Origin: Candidatus Schekmanbacteria bacterium
GTDB lineage: Bacteria; CSSED10-310; JACPHN01
DNA length: 64,000 nt
Reading direction: 5' to 3'
Assembly: GCA_016188575.1 (NCBI GenBank)
Contig: JACPHN010000086.1
Span: forward strand, 1-64,000
The translations under genes and the position numbers were made by a program. This document shows, one piece after another, positions 53,564 through 62,993 of the stretch; within the stretch, counting starts at the first letter, position 1; the number at the start of each line of letters is the position of its first letter. The notes beneath the pieces are model-generated. The model searched no databases. It was not told where the DNA came from and worked only from the letters and a program-made list of their open reading frames with translations.

Positions 53564-54185
53564 GAACGAGGCGGAATGGCAGCAGCATCTGCGCGCCGGA
53601 GGAGCCGTCGTGCTCTGCGTGTATCATCAGCAGTTTTTCTGCCCGATTCGGTCCTTCAAGCGGTATGCCGCATGGCGCCCCGCCTTGATGATCAGCCGCA
53701 GTCGGGACGGCGAGCTGATTGCCGGCGTCGCCCGTCGTACGGGGTGGCACGCGGCGCGCGGCTCGTCGTCGCGGGGCGGCGCCGAAGCACTTCACGAAAT
53801 GGTCGAGCACGTGGCGAAACACCGCCTCGCCGTGCACATCGTCGATGGCCCGCGCGGTCCAGCCGGCGTCGTCAAGGCTGGCGCAATCCGGCTCGCCCAG
53901 GCCACGGGCGCGAGCATCGTGCCTTTTTACGTCGCCGCTGACCGCGCCTGGTACGGGCGCGGCTGGGACCGTTTTCTCCTGCCCAAGCCTCTGGCGAATG
54001 TCGTCTTGCGTTTTGGCTCCCGCATGGAGATCCCGCGGGAGACTGACGAGACGGAGTTTGAAAACCTTCGCCGCGCGCTCGAACAAACAATGGCGGCGGA
54101 GCTGGCCGAGCTGCGCCGCGCCGTCGAGCGCCCGGAACCGCCGGCGTTGATGCCACCCGCAAACCCGGGCACACCGGCGCGCTGA
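53469..54185 (+). CDS. DUF374/LPLAT-type acyltransferase
   Basis: The product is 238 residues. Family features: LRLRIENEAEWQQHLRAGGA, VVLCVYHQQFFCPIRSF (acyltransferase-type His block), LMISRSRDGELIAGVARRTG, ARGSSSRGGAEALHEMV and VHIVDGPRGPAGVVKAGAI. DUF374 proteins belong to the lysophospholipid/lipid A acyltransferase superfamily, with the H-block in a shortened form. It is the last gene of the run that starts at 48939, placing a lipid acylation step next to glycan assembly. Confidence 0.88.
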   Translation: MSMKDVLSSQLAQSLAYHFIRAYTLTLRLRIENEAEWQQHLRAGGAVVLCVYHQQFFCPIRSFKRYAAWRPALMISRSRDGELIAGVARRTGWHAARGSSSRGGAEALHEMVEHVAKHRLAVHIVDGPRGPAGVVKAGAIRLAQATGASIVPFYVAADRAWYGRGWDRFLLPKPLANVVLRFGSRMEIPRETDETEFENLRRALEQTMAAELAELRRAVERPEPPALMPPANPGTPAR

Positions 54186-54592
54186 CCCGTGCGCCGAGCG
54201 CGCCAGTACCTTCCGGCGCGCGCCGCCTGTTCTTCCAGCCCGCGCGGCGAGCAGAATCTCCGCCGGCCGCGAGCAACCCGACGGGCCGGACCCTCCGAAA
54301 GCTGAGGTAAGGCGTACGAGCGGCACCGTCGAGGTCCCTGCCACGCTGGCAAAGTCCTGCCTGAACGCGGACGACATCATGGCGGCTGCGCGGTCTGACC
54401 CCGATGCGCAGCCGATGAGCATCGAGGAGCTCGCGAAGATACGACGCTTTTCGCCGGTGAAGCTACTCCAGTCGGGCGAAAGCATCTTCAGCGCGGACGC
54501 GCTCTGCTCGTGCTACCTTGGCACGTATCAGGTCAGGTCCGTTCAGCCCGTCAATTGCCAACCCCCGGCGGTTCGGGCTATCGTCATCGCCT
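54186..54592. other. Intergenic region, no supported gene
   Basis: The 407 bases between the acyltransferase stop and the Uma2-like start contain short frames of composition like the surroundings and no recognised motif. Confidence 0.4.
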
Positions 54593-55633
54593 ATGAGTCA
54601 AGCGCGCGTGCTCCAGGAACCAGTCCTGCCGTGTTCCAAAGGGTCTTGGTCGAACCTTTCTACGGACTATTTCCCGGACGAAGGCATGCCGTGGCCGGCG
54701 AGCTTGCCGCCTACGGTTCGTTCGCTCGAATGGTTGGGGCTCGATCCGGACCTCGACTGGGAGCTCATCAACAGGAGATTGTACTTGAAATTCCCGGAAG
54801 GAGTGCGCCACGGGCGTGCCAAGGGTGCGGCGTCGACCCACGTCGAAAACGCCATGTCCGCTCTGCCCGCGGCCGCGGGCGTGGCGCGCGTCGTCCGGGA
54901 GGAGATTCGGATCGTCTCGTCCGAGGGGATGGACCAGCCCGATAGCTCGGCCTTCATCGGCGCCGTGCCGGATGACGACCACGCCGAGACGCCGCTCGCG
55001 CCCGTTCTCGTCATCGAGGTCGAGCGCCTGGCGCAAGGGAATCGGAAGAGACCCAAGGACAAGCGCGCAAGTTACCTCAGGCGCAGGATCGATCAGGTGT
55101 GGATCTGGCTCGCCGACGAGAAGCTCGAGGTCGTGCGCGGCAACGGCCTGACGACGGTCTACGGCAGCGACAGCCATCCCGTCATGCCGTTTGGCGCCTA
55201 TGGCGAAGCGCAGTTGGGCGTGACGGTACAGACCGTGCTCGATGGCGTCAGGCTGGACCAGATTCGCGCCGAGGAGGCCGAGCAGCGGGCGCAGCAGGCC
55301 GACCGGCTCCGGCACGAGGAAGCCTGTGGGCGAGCGGCGGCCGAGGAACGCGCGCGGGAGGCCGAGGAACGCGCGCGGGAGGCCGAGCGACGTGCGCAGC
55401 AGGCCGAGCCGCTCCAAGAGGACGAAGCTCTTCAACGAGCGGATGCCGAACGACGCCTGCACGAGGCCGAGCAGCGCGCCCTGCGCCTCGAAGTGCAAAT
55501 CGCCATTGCCGACCCGAGGCCCGAGAACCTTCGCGCAGTGCTTGCGAGCGCATCGCCGCAGCAACTCGAGGTCTTGCTGGACAGTCTTCCCGCCGGCGCC
55601 GCTGCCGCCGTGCTTTCGGCGCTTCACCGGTAG
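54593..55633 (+). CDS. Divergent Uma2-like protein with coiled-coil tail
   Basis: The product is 346 residues from the ATG at 54593. The first 190 residues resemble Uma2 nucleases of the longer type (YFPDEGMPWPASLPPTVRSL, LDWELINRRLYLKF, LAPVLVIEVERLAQGNRKRP, SYLRRRIDQVWIWLADEKLE). The catalytic Glu strand (VLVIEVE) is present, but the expected PDV strand reads SSAFIGAVPDDD, so activity is uncertain. Residues about 222-305 are a charged coiled coil of 7- to 8-residue units (EERAREAEERAREAERRAQQ), partly encoded by tandem DNA repeats at about 55335-55405. A helical end follows (SASPQQLEVLLDSLPAGAAA). Coiled-coil-tailed Uma2 proteins are frequent in cyanobacteria and myxobacteria. Confidence 0.8.
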   Translation: MSQARVLQEPVLPCSKGSWSNLSTDYFPDEGMPWPASLPPTVRSLEWLGLDPDLDWELINRRLYLKFPEGVRHGRAKGAASTHVENAMSALPAAAGVARVVREEIRIVSSEGMDQPDSSAFIGAVPDDDHAETPLAPVLVIEVERLAQGNRKRPKDKRASYLRRRIDQVWIWLADEKLEVVRGNGLTTVYGSDSHPVMPFGAYGEAQLGVTVQTVLDGVRLDQIRAEEAEQRAQQADRLRHEEACGRAAAEERAREAEERAREAERRAQQAEPLQEDEALQRADAERRLHEAEQRALRLEVQIAIADPRPENLRAVLASASPQQLEVLLDSLPAGAAAAVLSALHR

Positions 55634-55775
55634 GCGGCCCGAGCGCGAACAGCCTCGGATTCAAGACGAGGGAGTGGGAGTCAGCAACAATTGCCGGATA
55701 AACCCGAGAGTTGCGAAAGCAGGCTCCGACGTTGACCAGACCACGCTACGAAGATTGGCAACCAAGGAGGTTCCC

Positions 55776-56354
55776 TTGTTCACAGTAGACGGGGTTACCT
55801 TGCGCCCGCTGGAGCGGGAAGATCTGGACCGGCTCTTCGCATGGAGCTGCGACATCGAGCTCGAAATGGCGTCCGGATGGGCCATCCCGCGCTCGAAAGC
55901 CGCCCTGCAGCACAAGTTCGAACAGACCTTGGCGGCACCGCCTGACGACCTGCGGCTCTTTGGTATCGAGGTCGCAGGAGAGCTCATCGGCCGCATCGAG
56001 CTCGCGCTGATCGACCACGTCCAGGGCCGCGCGGCCGTAGGTCTGTTCCTGGGTCAGAAGAATCAGTGGGGCCGCGGCTATGCGTGCACCGCCTTGAGGC
56101 TGATGCTCGACTACGCCTTCACGGTCGAGAGCCTGGCACGGGTATACGCCGAGGTCTACGCGTTCAACGTGCGCTCGCGGAAACTGATGTCCGCCGTCGG
56201 CATGACCGCGGAAGGAGTGCTACGCCAGCACGAGCTGCACGCGGGAGCTCGCCACGACATGCATCTGTTCGGAATCTTGAGGGACGAGCTCTACGCCCGT
56301 TATCAGACAATCTTCGCGTTGCCTTCGTCGGTTACAGGTGACGGCAAGGCCTGA
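55776..56354 (+). CDS. GNAT-family N-acetyltransferase
   Basis: The product is 192 residues from a TTG at 55776, chosen because AAGGAGG lies five bases before it and the domain begins directly (FTVDGVTLRPLEREDLDRLF). RimJ/RimL-like features: FGIEVAGELIGRIELALIDH, the acetyl-CoA loop LGQKNQWGRGYACTALRLML and ARVYAEVYAFNVRSRKLMSA followed by VGMTAEGVLRQHELHAGARH. It would acetylate a small molecule or a protein N-terminus. Longer in-frame starts to 55242 lie inside the preceding gene and are unlikely. Confidence 0.88.
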   Translation: MFTVDGVTLRPLEREDLDRLFAWSCDIELEMASGWAIPRSKAALQHKFEQTLAAPPDDLRLFGIEVAGELIGRIELALIDHVQGRAAVGLFLGQKNQWGRGYACTALRLMLDYAFTVESLARVYAEVYAFNVRSRKLMSAVGMTAEGVLRQHELHAGARHDMHLFGILRDELYARYQTIFALPSSVTGDGKA

Positions 56355-56480
56355 CCCCGTCTTGCACCAATCATCGCTCCCATTCAGAATTGGTGTCAGC
56401 CCCGCGCGACGCGGTGCCGGCCCGAGTCGGCGGTACGCGCGGCGACATTCTTCACCCTTGCACCCGAGAACGAGCACCGC

Positions 56481-57707
56481 ATGCCACATCCCTGGCACAT
56501 CCTTGGTCGCTGTGCTTTCCTGCCGTTGCTTGTAGCCACCGTCGGAGCTTGCGGGGCGGACGATGACTCCGTATCTCTTGATCCTTCCTGCACGGCAAAC
56601 GGCTGTTTGCAGGAGTATCGGCTCGTGGGTCAGTACTCCAAGAACGTCGTGCAGGGTTTCCTGCAGGCGGGCGTCACGATCGATAACGGGTACAGCGTGT
56701 ACACCATGCGGTTTGCCACCGACGGCAAGACTTCCTCGGCAACGGTTACCATTCCCTATGATCCGGGTCTGCAACCGCCAGCGGGTGGGTACCACATTGT
56801 CGCCAACAATCACGGCTCCTTTGGCATCGATGACCCTTGCGCGTTGGCGGGGACAAACGAAGGCATCGGGCTTTCCGGCTACTTCGGCGCGCGCGGTCTG
56901 ATCGGGGTGACCGTCGACTATCCGGGCATGGGCACCAGCGGCGTGCACACCTACCTCGGCCTGCGGGAGGAGGGAGCAAGCGTGCTCGACGGGCTGCGGG
57001 CCACGGTGGCTCTGGCGAAGGAGCTCGAAGCACCGACTTCGGGACGATTTGCGCTGGCGGGTCTGAGTCAGGGTGGCCATGCCACGCTGGCGGCCGCCAC
57101 TTTGCACACGACGTATGCTCCGGAGCTGAACATCCGCGCCTTTGCCGCCGCCGGCCCGGCAACGGCGTGGGAAAAGCACTGGTCCGAGGGTGTCGCCTAC
57201 GCCGGTAGCCACATCGTCTATCACGCCATGCTCATGTACGCCTGGGTGGTCAATGAGCCGGAATGGGCGGGTCTTTCGCTTTGGCATTCGAGCATCGCGG
57301 CAACAATCGGCAGCACGCTGACGGGGTCGTGTCTCTGGAGCACGCCCTCGCTGTTCGATCAGATCCCGTGGAGTGCCGAATCCGTGTTCGATCCGAGCTT
57401 CCTGCAGGCGTATCGGACCCGCTCCTGGGGCGCCTACGCCGCGGTGAGCCGGACTTTTTCGAAAAACGCTATCGCTCCCTACACCCAGACCGCTCCATTG
57501 CGCATTTATCAAGGGGATAGAGACACCACGACTCCGCTCTATGCCACCAGGGAAATGGTCGACGCGCTGCGCGCCGGCGGGGTTACCGTGGATTTTCAGA
57601 TCGTCCCGGGAGCGGACCACCTGGACATTGCGTTTGGTTACCTGGCATACTATCAGCGGCGCACGGAGGACGCGATCGCCTGGCTCGGCGATCGCCTGGC
57701 GAGCTGA
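56481..57707 (+). CDS. Secretory-lipase-type alpha/beta hydrolase lipoprotein
   Basis: The product is 408 residues. Lipoprotein signal: CAFLPLLVATVGACGADDDS with Cys24 (VGAC). The alpha/beta-hydrolase core has GYHIVANNHGSFG (oxyanion strand), VTVDYPGMGTSG, the nucleophile elbow FALAGLSQGGHATLAAAT, the acid RIYQGDRDTTTPLYATREMV and the His in IVPGADHLDIAFGYL. The order and spacing match the LIP/secretory lipase family. Substrate unknown; likely a lipid or ester at the cell surface. The region from the GNAT stop to this start (126 bases) is likely its promoter. Confidence 0.88.
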   Translation: MPHPWHILGRCAFLPLLVATVGACGADDDSVSLDPSCTANGCLQEYRLVGQYSKNVVQGFLQAGVTIDNGYSVYTMRFATDGKTSSATVTIPYDPGLQPPAGGYHIVANNHGSFGIDDPCALAGTNEGIGLSGYFGARGLIGVTVDYPGMGTSGVHTYLGLREEGASVLDGLRATVALAKELEAPTSGRFALAGLSQGGHATLAAATLHTTYAPELNIRAFAAAGPATAWEKHWSEGVAYAGSHIVYHAMLMYAWVVNEPEWAGLSLWHSSIAATIGSTLTGSCLWSTPSLFDQIPWSAESVFDPSFLQAYRTRSWGAYAAVSRTFSKNAIAPYTQTAPLRIYQGDRDTTTPLYATREMVDALRAGGVTVDFQIVPGADHLDIAFGYLAYYQRRTEDAIAWLGDRLAS

Positions 57708-57748
57708 CCATGGTGTGGACGGGGTATGGACGCTGAGCTGAGGACTCG

Positions 57749-58102
57749 ATGAGTAGATATCCGATAACGATCACGCTGCTGTTGCTGAGCAACGTGTTCA
57801 TGACTTTTGCGTGGTATGCCCACCTGCGAAATCTCGCGACGCGGCCATGGATCATCGCCGTTTTTGCCAGTTGGGGAATCGCTTTTTTCGAGTACATGCT
57901 CCAGGTGCCGGCCAATCGCATCGGGCACGGTGTCATGAGCGTCGGGCAGCTCAAGATCTTGCAGGAGGTCATTACACTGGCGGTCTTCGTGCCGTTCTCG
58001 GTGCTCTATCTGCGCGAAAAACCGACCGTTGACTACCTCTGGGCGGGGCTTTGCATCCTCGGCGCCGTCTTTTTCGTGTTCCGGTCGAAGCTCGCTCCGT
58101 AG
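57749..58102 (+). CDS. DUF486 (DMT-like) small membrane protein
   Basis: The product is 117 residues with four TM helices (ITITLLLLSNVFMTFAWYAH, IIAVFASWGIAFFEYMLQVP, LQEVITLAVFVPFSVLYL and LWAGLCILGAVFFVF). The strongly conserved ANRIGHGVMSVGQLKILQEV of DUF486 is present. The family has no assigned function but resembles small multidrug/drug-metabolite transporters. The start is 41 bases after the lipase stop, so the two may be co-transcribed. Confidence 0.92.
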   Translation: MSRYPITITLLLLSNVFMTFAWYAHLRNLATRPWIIAVFASWGIAFFEYMLQVPANRIGHGVMSVGQLKILQEVITLAVFVPFSVLYLREKPTVDYLWAGLCILGAVFFVFRSKLAP

Positions 58103-58231
58103 TGGCGCGATTCGGCATCGCGTTCGTAGGCGGGAGGCAGGCGCTGTCGCAACCATTGTGGGGGAGCCGGCGGCGGTTGAGTGCGCCCCGGCGACTTCAA
58201 CCGAGATCATCACGTCAACGGGACACATTCC

Positions 58232-59140
58232 ATGAACAAGAAAGCCGCGCTGCTGCGCAAAGATCGCGTCACCCGCGTGCTGACCGCCGATGGCCGGATG
58301 CGGGTAGCCGCGGTCAAAAACAGTCAGTGCGCGCGTAATGCACAGCAGCGACACGAGCTCGACGCGGCATCGGCCGCAATCCTTGCCCAGGCGCTCGCGG
58401 CCGCGACTCTGCTCGCTTCCTTCATGAAAGGTGAGGAGCGCGTGATCGTCGAGGCCAGTGGCGCGGGAGCGGTGCAGAACGTGTTGGCCGAGGCGATCCA
58501 GGTGGGCGAAGTGCGCGGCTACGTGCACCATCGCGGCGTTGAGGGCGCAGCCCAGGACCGGCGGGCACCGCCCCTGATCGGGCCGGGCCGCTTCAAGGTG
58601 AGTCGGATCCTGTATGACCACCCAGCGCCGTCTGTTGGCATCGTCGAGCTCGCATCGGGTGATTTCGCGGAGCAGTTCGGCAGCTACCTGTCGCAATCCG
58701 AGCAGATTCCTTCGGCTGTCAGATTCGAGGTCACGCAGGATCAAGATGGCAATATCGTCGAGTCGGCCGGCGTCCTCGTGCAGGTCATGCCGGGTTGGGA
58801 AAGCACCGACCCAGGGCTTCTTCAGGACATGGTCGCCGCCGTGCCCTCGCTATGCGAGGTGCTCGCCGTGGAGCGTCCGGCCGCGCTACTTGAGAGAGTC
58901 GTGGCGGCGCCGTTCACCATCCTGGCCGACAAGCGCGTTGATTTCTTCTGCCGCTGCTCGCTCCAACGATTTACCAGGGCCTTGACTGCGCTGCCGCTCG
59001 GCGACCTGGAGGACATGCGAAAGCTCGGCCAAAACGAGCTGGTTTGCCACTTCTGCAATGCGCGGTACACAATTTCAGATAGCGACTTCGACCACCTCAT
59101 CGAACGCATCCGCAAGAGCGCCGCAAGTGTCACGAACTGA
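58232..59140 (+). CDS. hslO: Redox-regulated chaperone Hsp33
   Basis: The product is 302 residues from the ATG at 58232; an in-frame start at 58181 lacks a family match. The body begins RKDRVTRVLTADGRMRVAAV, continues RHELDAASAAILAQALAAAT and MKGEERVIVEASGAGAVQNV, and ends with the zinc redox switch FFCRCSLQRF and LVCHFCNARYTISDSD, the CxC and CxxC pairs of Hsp33. Oxidation of these cysteines activates the chaperone during oxidative heat stress. All four Cys are present, so the switch should work. Confidence 0.95.
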   Translation: MNKKAALLRKDRVTRVLTADGRMRVAAVKNSQCARNAQQRHELDAASAAILAQALAAATLLASFMKGEERVIVEASGAGAVQNVLAEAIQVGEVRGYVHHRGVEGAAQDRRAPPLIGPGRFKVSRILYDHPAPSVGIVELASGDFAEQFGSYLSQSEQIPSAVRFEVTQDQDGNIVESAGVLVQVMPGWESTDPGLLQDMVAAVPSLCEVLAVERPAALLERVVAAPFTILADKRVDFFCRCSLQRFTRALTALPLGDLEDMRKLGQNELVCHFCNARYTISDSDFDHLIERIRKSAASVTN

Positions 59141-59184
59141 GGCGGTGCGGCGGATGCCCCTGCCGCACCTGCGATCCCTGGGCG

Positions 59185-60924
59185 CTAGGGGGCGATAACA
59201 TCGGCGAAGGCAAAGTCGAGGGCAACCTTCGCGGCCTTGCGCGCGCGATACGGGGTTACCAGCCCCTTGCGGGCGGCGGTGCCAGCGGCAGGGTCGCAGC
59301 GATCGGCGGCGAGAACCGCGCGGTAGTCGTCGATGGCGTCAAGGCGCCGGGCGGCCAGGTCGCGCACGCGGCCCCGCCACAGATGGAAGGTGGCGCGGCG
59401 TTCAGAGTCGCTGTGCCCGATGGCGACGGCGCGCTCCAGGCTCGCCTCTGCAAGGCCGAGGTCGCCGTGCTTCATCGCGAGCAGCCCGCATAGAAACTGA
59501 TACAGCGCTTGTTCCGGTTGCAGCTCACACGCCTCGCCCATGCGCTGGAGCGCCTGCCGGCGATCGCCACTGTCGACGTAGGCCACGTACGCCTGTCGAT
59601 AGGCGGCGAAAGCGCTCCGACTGGCGGCGCTCAGAGCGGAGCCACCGGGGAGCGTTCCGAATTCCGGCGCGAAGTCCTCGGTCTTCAAACTGAATGGTAG
59701 AAAATCGGAATGGGCCGCAGGAGTCTCCCCAGTTCCGACCCAGATGACGCTGTCCTCTGGATCGAACACCACCGATGCCACGGTCATGAGCATCGCGATT
59801 GCCCGACTGAGCCGACAGATGTCGGGCCCCGTGTCGGCGAGGATAGCCGCCATCCCCGCGGGATCGAGGCCGCCGTGGCCCCTGTCCAAGAGCTCGGCGA
59901 GCCGCGCTTGCCGCCCGGAGTTGTGACGCCAATAGCTCGGGTAGAGATCGCGTTCGGTGCGGCCGAGCGCCGGATCGCGGAAAATGTTGGCGTAGGCGAA
60001 GGTCGTGTCGTCCACCGGCGTCGTCGTGAACACCTTGCGGTCAGGATTTTCCTCCATGCACAGAACCCGGCGCGCGCGGCCATCGCAAACCAGATAGGTG
60101 AAGCCCCCGATCGCGCGGTAGGAGCGGAGAATGGTCTCCGCTTCCTGCAGGTTCGTGGCCTCCCGCATGACCCGGTCGCCCATGACGCCGACGGGGCAAC
60201 CACCGAGGCGCACGGTGTCACAGAGCATGTGTTGATGAACCGCGAGAGTGAGCCCGGACTCGTTCATCGCCTGGACTCCGCCCAGTGGCACGCCGGCCGA
60301 CGATATCGACACGTACCGTTGACCCTGGGTCGGCTCGTGGAAGATCACCGCGGCCTCTCGCGGCCAGGTGCTCACACCGTGATAGTCGAAGTTCCGGGCG
60401 TGCAGGAGCTTTCCGGTGGCGGTGGCGCCGCCCCAGGCAATCGCGCTCGAGCAGCCGAGCCCGAGCTGCACGCGATGGCGTACCGCCGGAGCGGTGCGCG
60501 CCAGGCGAATGTTGCGCGCGACGAGCCACAATAGCGACTCTGGCATGACGCAGCCCTCGAGCACGTCCGCGAAAGGATACCCCGCGCCGTCGGCCAGACC
60601 CCGAATCGTTTCTTCGGCGAAGGCGGGGATCGCCGCACGGATCTTTCGCCCCACGATCAGGTCGAGCAGCCGGCGGAGCTGCGGCGCCAAAACTCCAGCG
60701 CCGGCCCCGGCGAGCATTTTCTCGAGGTAGGTCCGGTAATACAAAAGCGGCCCGCGGGCGATGGCATCCCGAAGCAGGACGCCGTGCTGGCGCCCCATCT
60801 CATAGAAGCTTCCTTTGACCTTCAGGACGTGGAGATTTCCAACCTTCCTGAGCCACGCCTCGCCGAGCTGTTCCTTCGTCCCTACTGCGATTTCCCCGAC
60901 GGCTTCCCTGACCTTCGTTTCCAT
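59185..60924 (-). CDS. C45-family N-terminal-nucleophile acyltransferase/hydrolase with TPR tail
   Basis: The product is 579 residues. The acyl-CoA:6-aminopenicillanate acyltransferase-like (C45) domain shows YEMGRQHGVLLRDAIARGP, the autoproteolytic nucleophile in QLGLGCSSAIAWGGATAT (Cys158), LLHARNFDYHG, SAGVPLGGVQAMNESGLTLA and FTYLVCDGRARRVLCMEEN. The last 140 residues form TPR-like helices (QALQRMGEACELQPEQALYQ). C45 proteins self-cleave before the Cys and hydrolyse or transfer acyl groups. No signal peptide is evident. The TPR tail is less usual and suggests a partner protein. Confidence 0.88.
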   Translation of the reverse strand: METKVREAVGEIAVGTKEQLGEAWLRKVGNLHVLKVKGSFYEMGRQHGVLLRDAIARGPLLYYRTYLEKMLAGAGAGVLAPQLRRLLDLIVGRKIRAAIPAFAEETIRGLADGAGYPFADVLEGCVMPESLLWLVARNIRLARTAPAVRHRVQLGLGCSSAIAWGGATATGKLLHARNFDYHGVSTWPREAAVIFHEPTQGQRYVSISSAGVPLGGVQAMNESGLTLAVHQHMLCDTVRLGGCPVGVMGDRVMREATNLQEAETILRSYRAIGGFTYLVCDGRARRVLCMEENPDRKVFTTTPVDDTTFAYANIFRDPALGRTERDLYPSYWRHNSGRQARLAELLDRGHGGLDPAGMAAILADTGPDICRLSRAIAMLMTVASVVFDPEDSVIWVGTGETPAAHSDFLPFSLKTEDFAPEFGTLPGGSALSAASRSAFAAYRQAYVAYVDSGDRRQALQRMGEACELQPEQALYQFLCGLLAMKHGDLGLAEASLERAVAIGHSDSERRATFHLWRGRVRDLAARRLDAIDDYRAVLAADRCDPAAGTAARKGLVTPYRARKAAKVALDFAFADVIAP

Positions 60925-60989
60925 GTTCGTTCGGTCCTCTTGCGCAGCGCGAGATGCGCCTTCATGGCGTCAATTCGAAAAGAAAAACG

Positions 60990-61718
60990 TCAGCTCGTGA
61001 GTAACAACAGGAGCCCAGGCCCCGCGAGAATGATCTGGATGATTCGCGTGAACTTATCCGGCGGCACCATGCGGTTGAGGACGCGGCCCAGGTAGGCGGC
61101 GGCAACAAGGGCCGGGATGGAAGTCGCCGAAAGGACGGCCACCTGCTTCGTCCATAGACCCGTAGCGCCGTGCGCGACGGCGACAAACGCGGACAGGGGC
61201 AGAAAGAACGCCTGCAACGTCGCACGGGTGCGCTGCGGATCCCAGTGCCGCAGCGCGGCGAAGATCACGACGGGCGGGCCGCTGGCGTTGATGGCGCCCG
61301 CAAGCCAGCCGGAAACGACCCCAAACGGCCATGCCCAGTGCTTGCTCTCCAGGCGCGGCCCGGAACCGGGAAACGCCGCGTAGATGGCATAGCTGATCAA
61401 CAGCACACCCAGACCCTCGCTGATCGCGGACTCCGGAAGTACCTTCACGGCGATGGCGCCGAGCGGCACACCGACGGCAGCAGCGATCAGCAGGTCGCGT
61501 GCGGCTCGCCAGTCAACGTGAGCGCGCGCGTCCAGCGCCACCAGGATCGCGATGAGCACACCCGTGAGCGCTACCACGGGGCTCGCCGTGCGCACGCCCA
61601 GCAGCAGCGTCAGCAGCGGCATGGCGATGAGCGCATCGCCGAAACCGAAGGTGGATCGGCAGAGGGTGGCGACAAACATCACCGCTGACGTGCAAACAGC
61701 GACCAGATGCTCATTCAT
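60990..61718 (-). CDS. TauE/SafE-family membrane permease
   Basis: The product is 242 residues from the ATG at 61718. About eight TM helices are seen, with the N-terminal signature VAVCTSAVMFVATLCRSTFG followed by FGDALIAMPLLTLLLGVRTA and, in the second half, GVVSGWLAGAINASGPPVVI, a duplication typical of TauE/SafE anion exporters. The substrate is unknown (family members move sulfite, sulfonates or other organic anions). The start at 62063 is rejected because the extra residues are hydrophilic and unrelated. Confidence 0.9.
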   Translation of the reverse strand: MNEHLVAVCTSAVMFVATLCRSTFGFGDALIAMPLLTLLLGVRTASPVVALTGVLIAILVALDARAHVDWRAARDLLIAAAVGVPLGAIAVKVLPESAISEGLGVLLISYAIYAAFPGSGPRLESKHWAWPFGVVSGWLAGAINASGPPVVIFAALRHWDPQRTRATLQAFFLPLSAFVAVAHGATGLWTKQVAVLSATSIPALVAAAYLGRVLNRMVPPDKFTRIIQIILAGPGLLLLLTS

Positions 61719-62306
61719 CGGGGCACCGCAGTGGGGTTGCGCACGCTCGGTCGCGGTGCGCGGGGACGCGGTTATTCGGTATGGGACTTGCGCACCGAGC
61801 GCACTTCTGCCGCGCGGCGCGGATTCCGTATGATATGACTTCCGGTGAATCGAGGCAAGCTGGCCGCGTTTCCTGTATCCACTGCCGGTTCGGCGCCGGC
61901 GCGTCCACGCCCCCTCCGAATAACGCGATGTCGATGCAGCGTGATCGGCATTGACTCCAATCGCTTCGGCGGCGACGCTGGGCGGGTGTCTATCGGCGGC
62001 CAGGAGTGAGAAATGATCAGACTCAGCACCGTCTCTATTAGCAGGCACCGCCCTCATCCGCAATCGCGCGGCCGCGTCTCGTCGACCATCGCAGTCGCCA
62101 GCGCGGACGGGACGAGCATGGACATCGTAACGGAAAACGCGGTCGTCGTTGGCTCGCCTGTCTGGATGCCTCCGGGACGCTAACAGCCAATCTCACTGGA
62201 CCGAGTTGGCGAAACGCGTACCGGGCGCGGGCCAGCACGGAGACCCTGGAGGCGTGAGGGTTCGGAGCAGGTCTCACGCCGCCATGCCGGCTGGCCTCGA
62301 CGCTCG
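61719..62306. other. Intergenic region, no supported gene
   Basis: The 588-base gap upstream of the TauE/SafE gene has no reading frame with recognised domains. It is long enough to contain a degraded gene, but no family trace was found. Confidence 0.4.
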
Positions 62307-62993
62307 TCAACCGGATGTGGCGTGCCCTTCCTTGAACCCTTTGGCCATCAGCCAGACCGCCAGCACAAGGTTGGCCAAACCCATCGGCATGCCAAACAGC
62401 TCCGGGAAGGGCATACTATATCCGGCAAGTACCGGCAACGTTATCCCAGTGAAGTGAAGCACACTGGCTGTCATCCCAATGGCGGCCAGTGCGCGCGGAA
62501 CCATTGCGCACCGGAGCAAGACGCAATAGAGCGTGAAGAGCCATGCCACGACGATAAAAATGTGCGAATAGTGCGCCCATTTCCATGCCGAGCGGACGGC
62601 AATGCCGAGCGCCTGGAAAGGCCCGTGATCAGCGGCGCCGGCCGCGGCGTACGCCTGTCCCAGAGACAGCATGGTCAGCCAGTGACCGTTCTCGCAGATC
62701 TGCAACGTGAAGTTGACCACCGCAAGCGCAAGCAACCAGAGCCCCAGCCGGTAGCTGCGCTCGCGAACGGCCGGCCACGCGGCAACAGATACACCAACCG
62801 ACACCGCGCCGCCCACGAACAGGAGAAGCACGCCGAGCCTGACCTGAGCCGACATCCCTGCCGCGGTTTCAAGGAAGCCGGCCGGGGCCGTTGTCAGCGG
62901 CAACAGCACAATGTAGGGGACGGTGAGGCCGGTCGCCAGTTGCACGAGCAAGAGCATGCCGATGATTCGGCCGACGCGTTTTCCGGATGTCAT
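62307..62993 (-). CDS. Multi-spanning membrane protein of unknown function (DUF4386-like)
   Basis: The product is 228 residues from the ATG at 62993, which has GGAGG five bases upstream; the start at 63032 would add only a polar N-terminus. Six to seven TM helices: RIIGMLLLVQLATGLTVPYI, LGVLLLFVGGAVSVGVSVAA, LGLWLLALAVVNFTLQICEN, HYSHIFIVVAWLFTLYCVLL, ALAAIGMTASVLHFTGITL and GLANLVLAVWLMAKGF. The pattern recalls DUF4386 membrane proteins, but this is not certain. Isolated from its neighbours. Confidence 0.75.
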   Translation of the reverse strand: MTSGKRVGRIIGMLLLVQLATGLTVPYIVLLPLTTAPAGFLETAAGMSAQVRLGVLLLFVGGAVSVGVSVAAWPAVRERSYRLGLWLLALAVVNFTLQICENGHWLTMLSLGQAYAAAGAADHGPFQALGIAVRSAWKWAHYSHIFIVVAWLFTLYCVLLRCAMVPRALAAIGMTASVLHFTGITLPVLAGYSMPFPELFGMPMGLANLVLAVWLMAKGFKEGHATSG

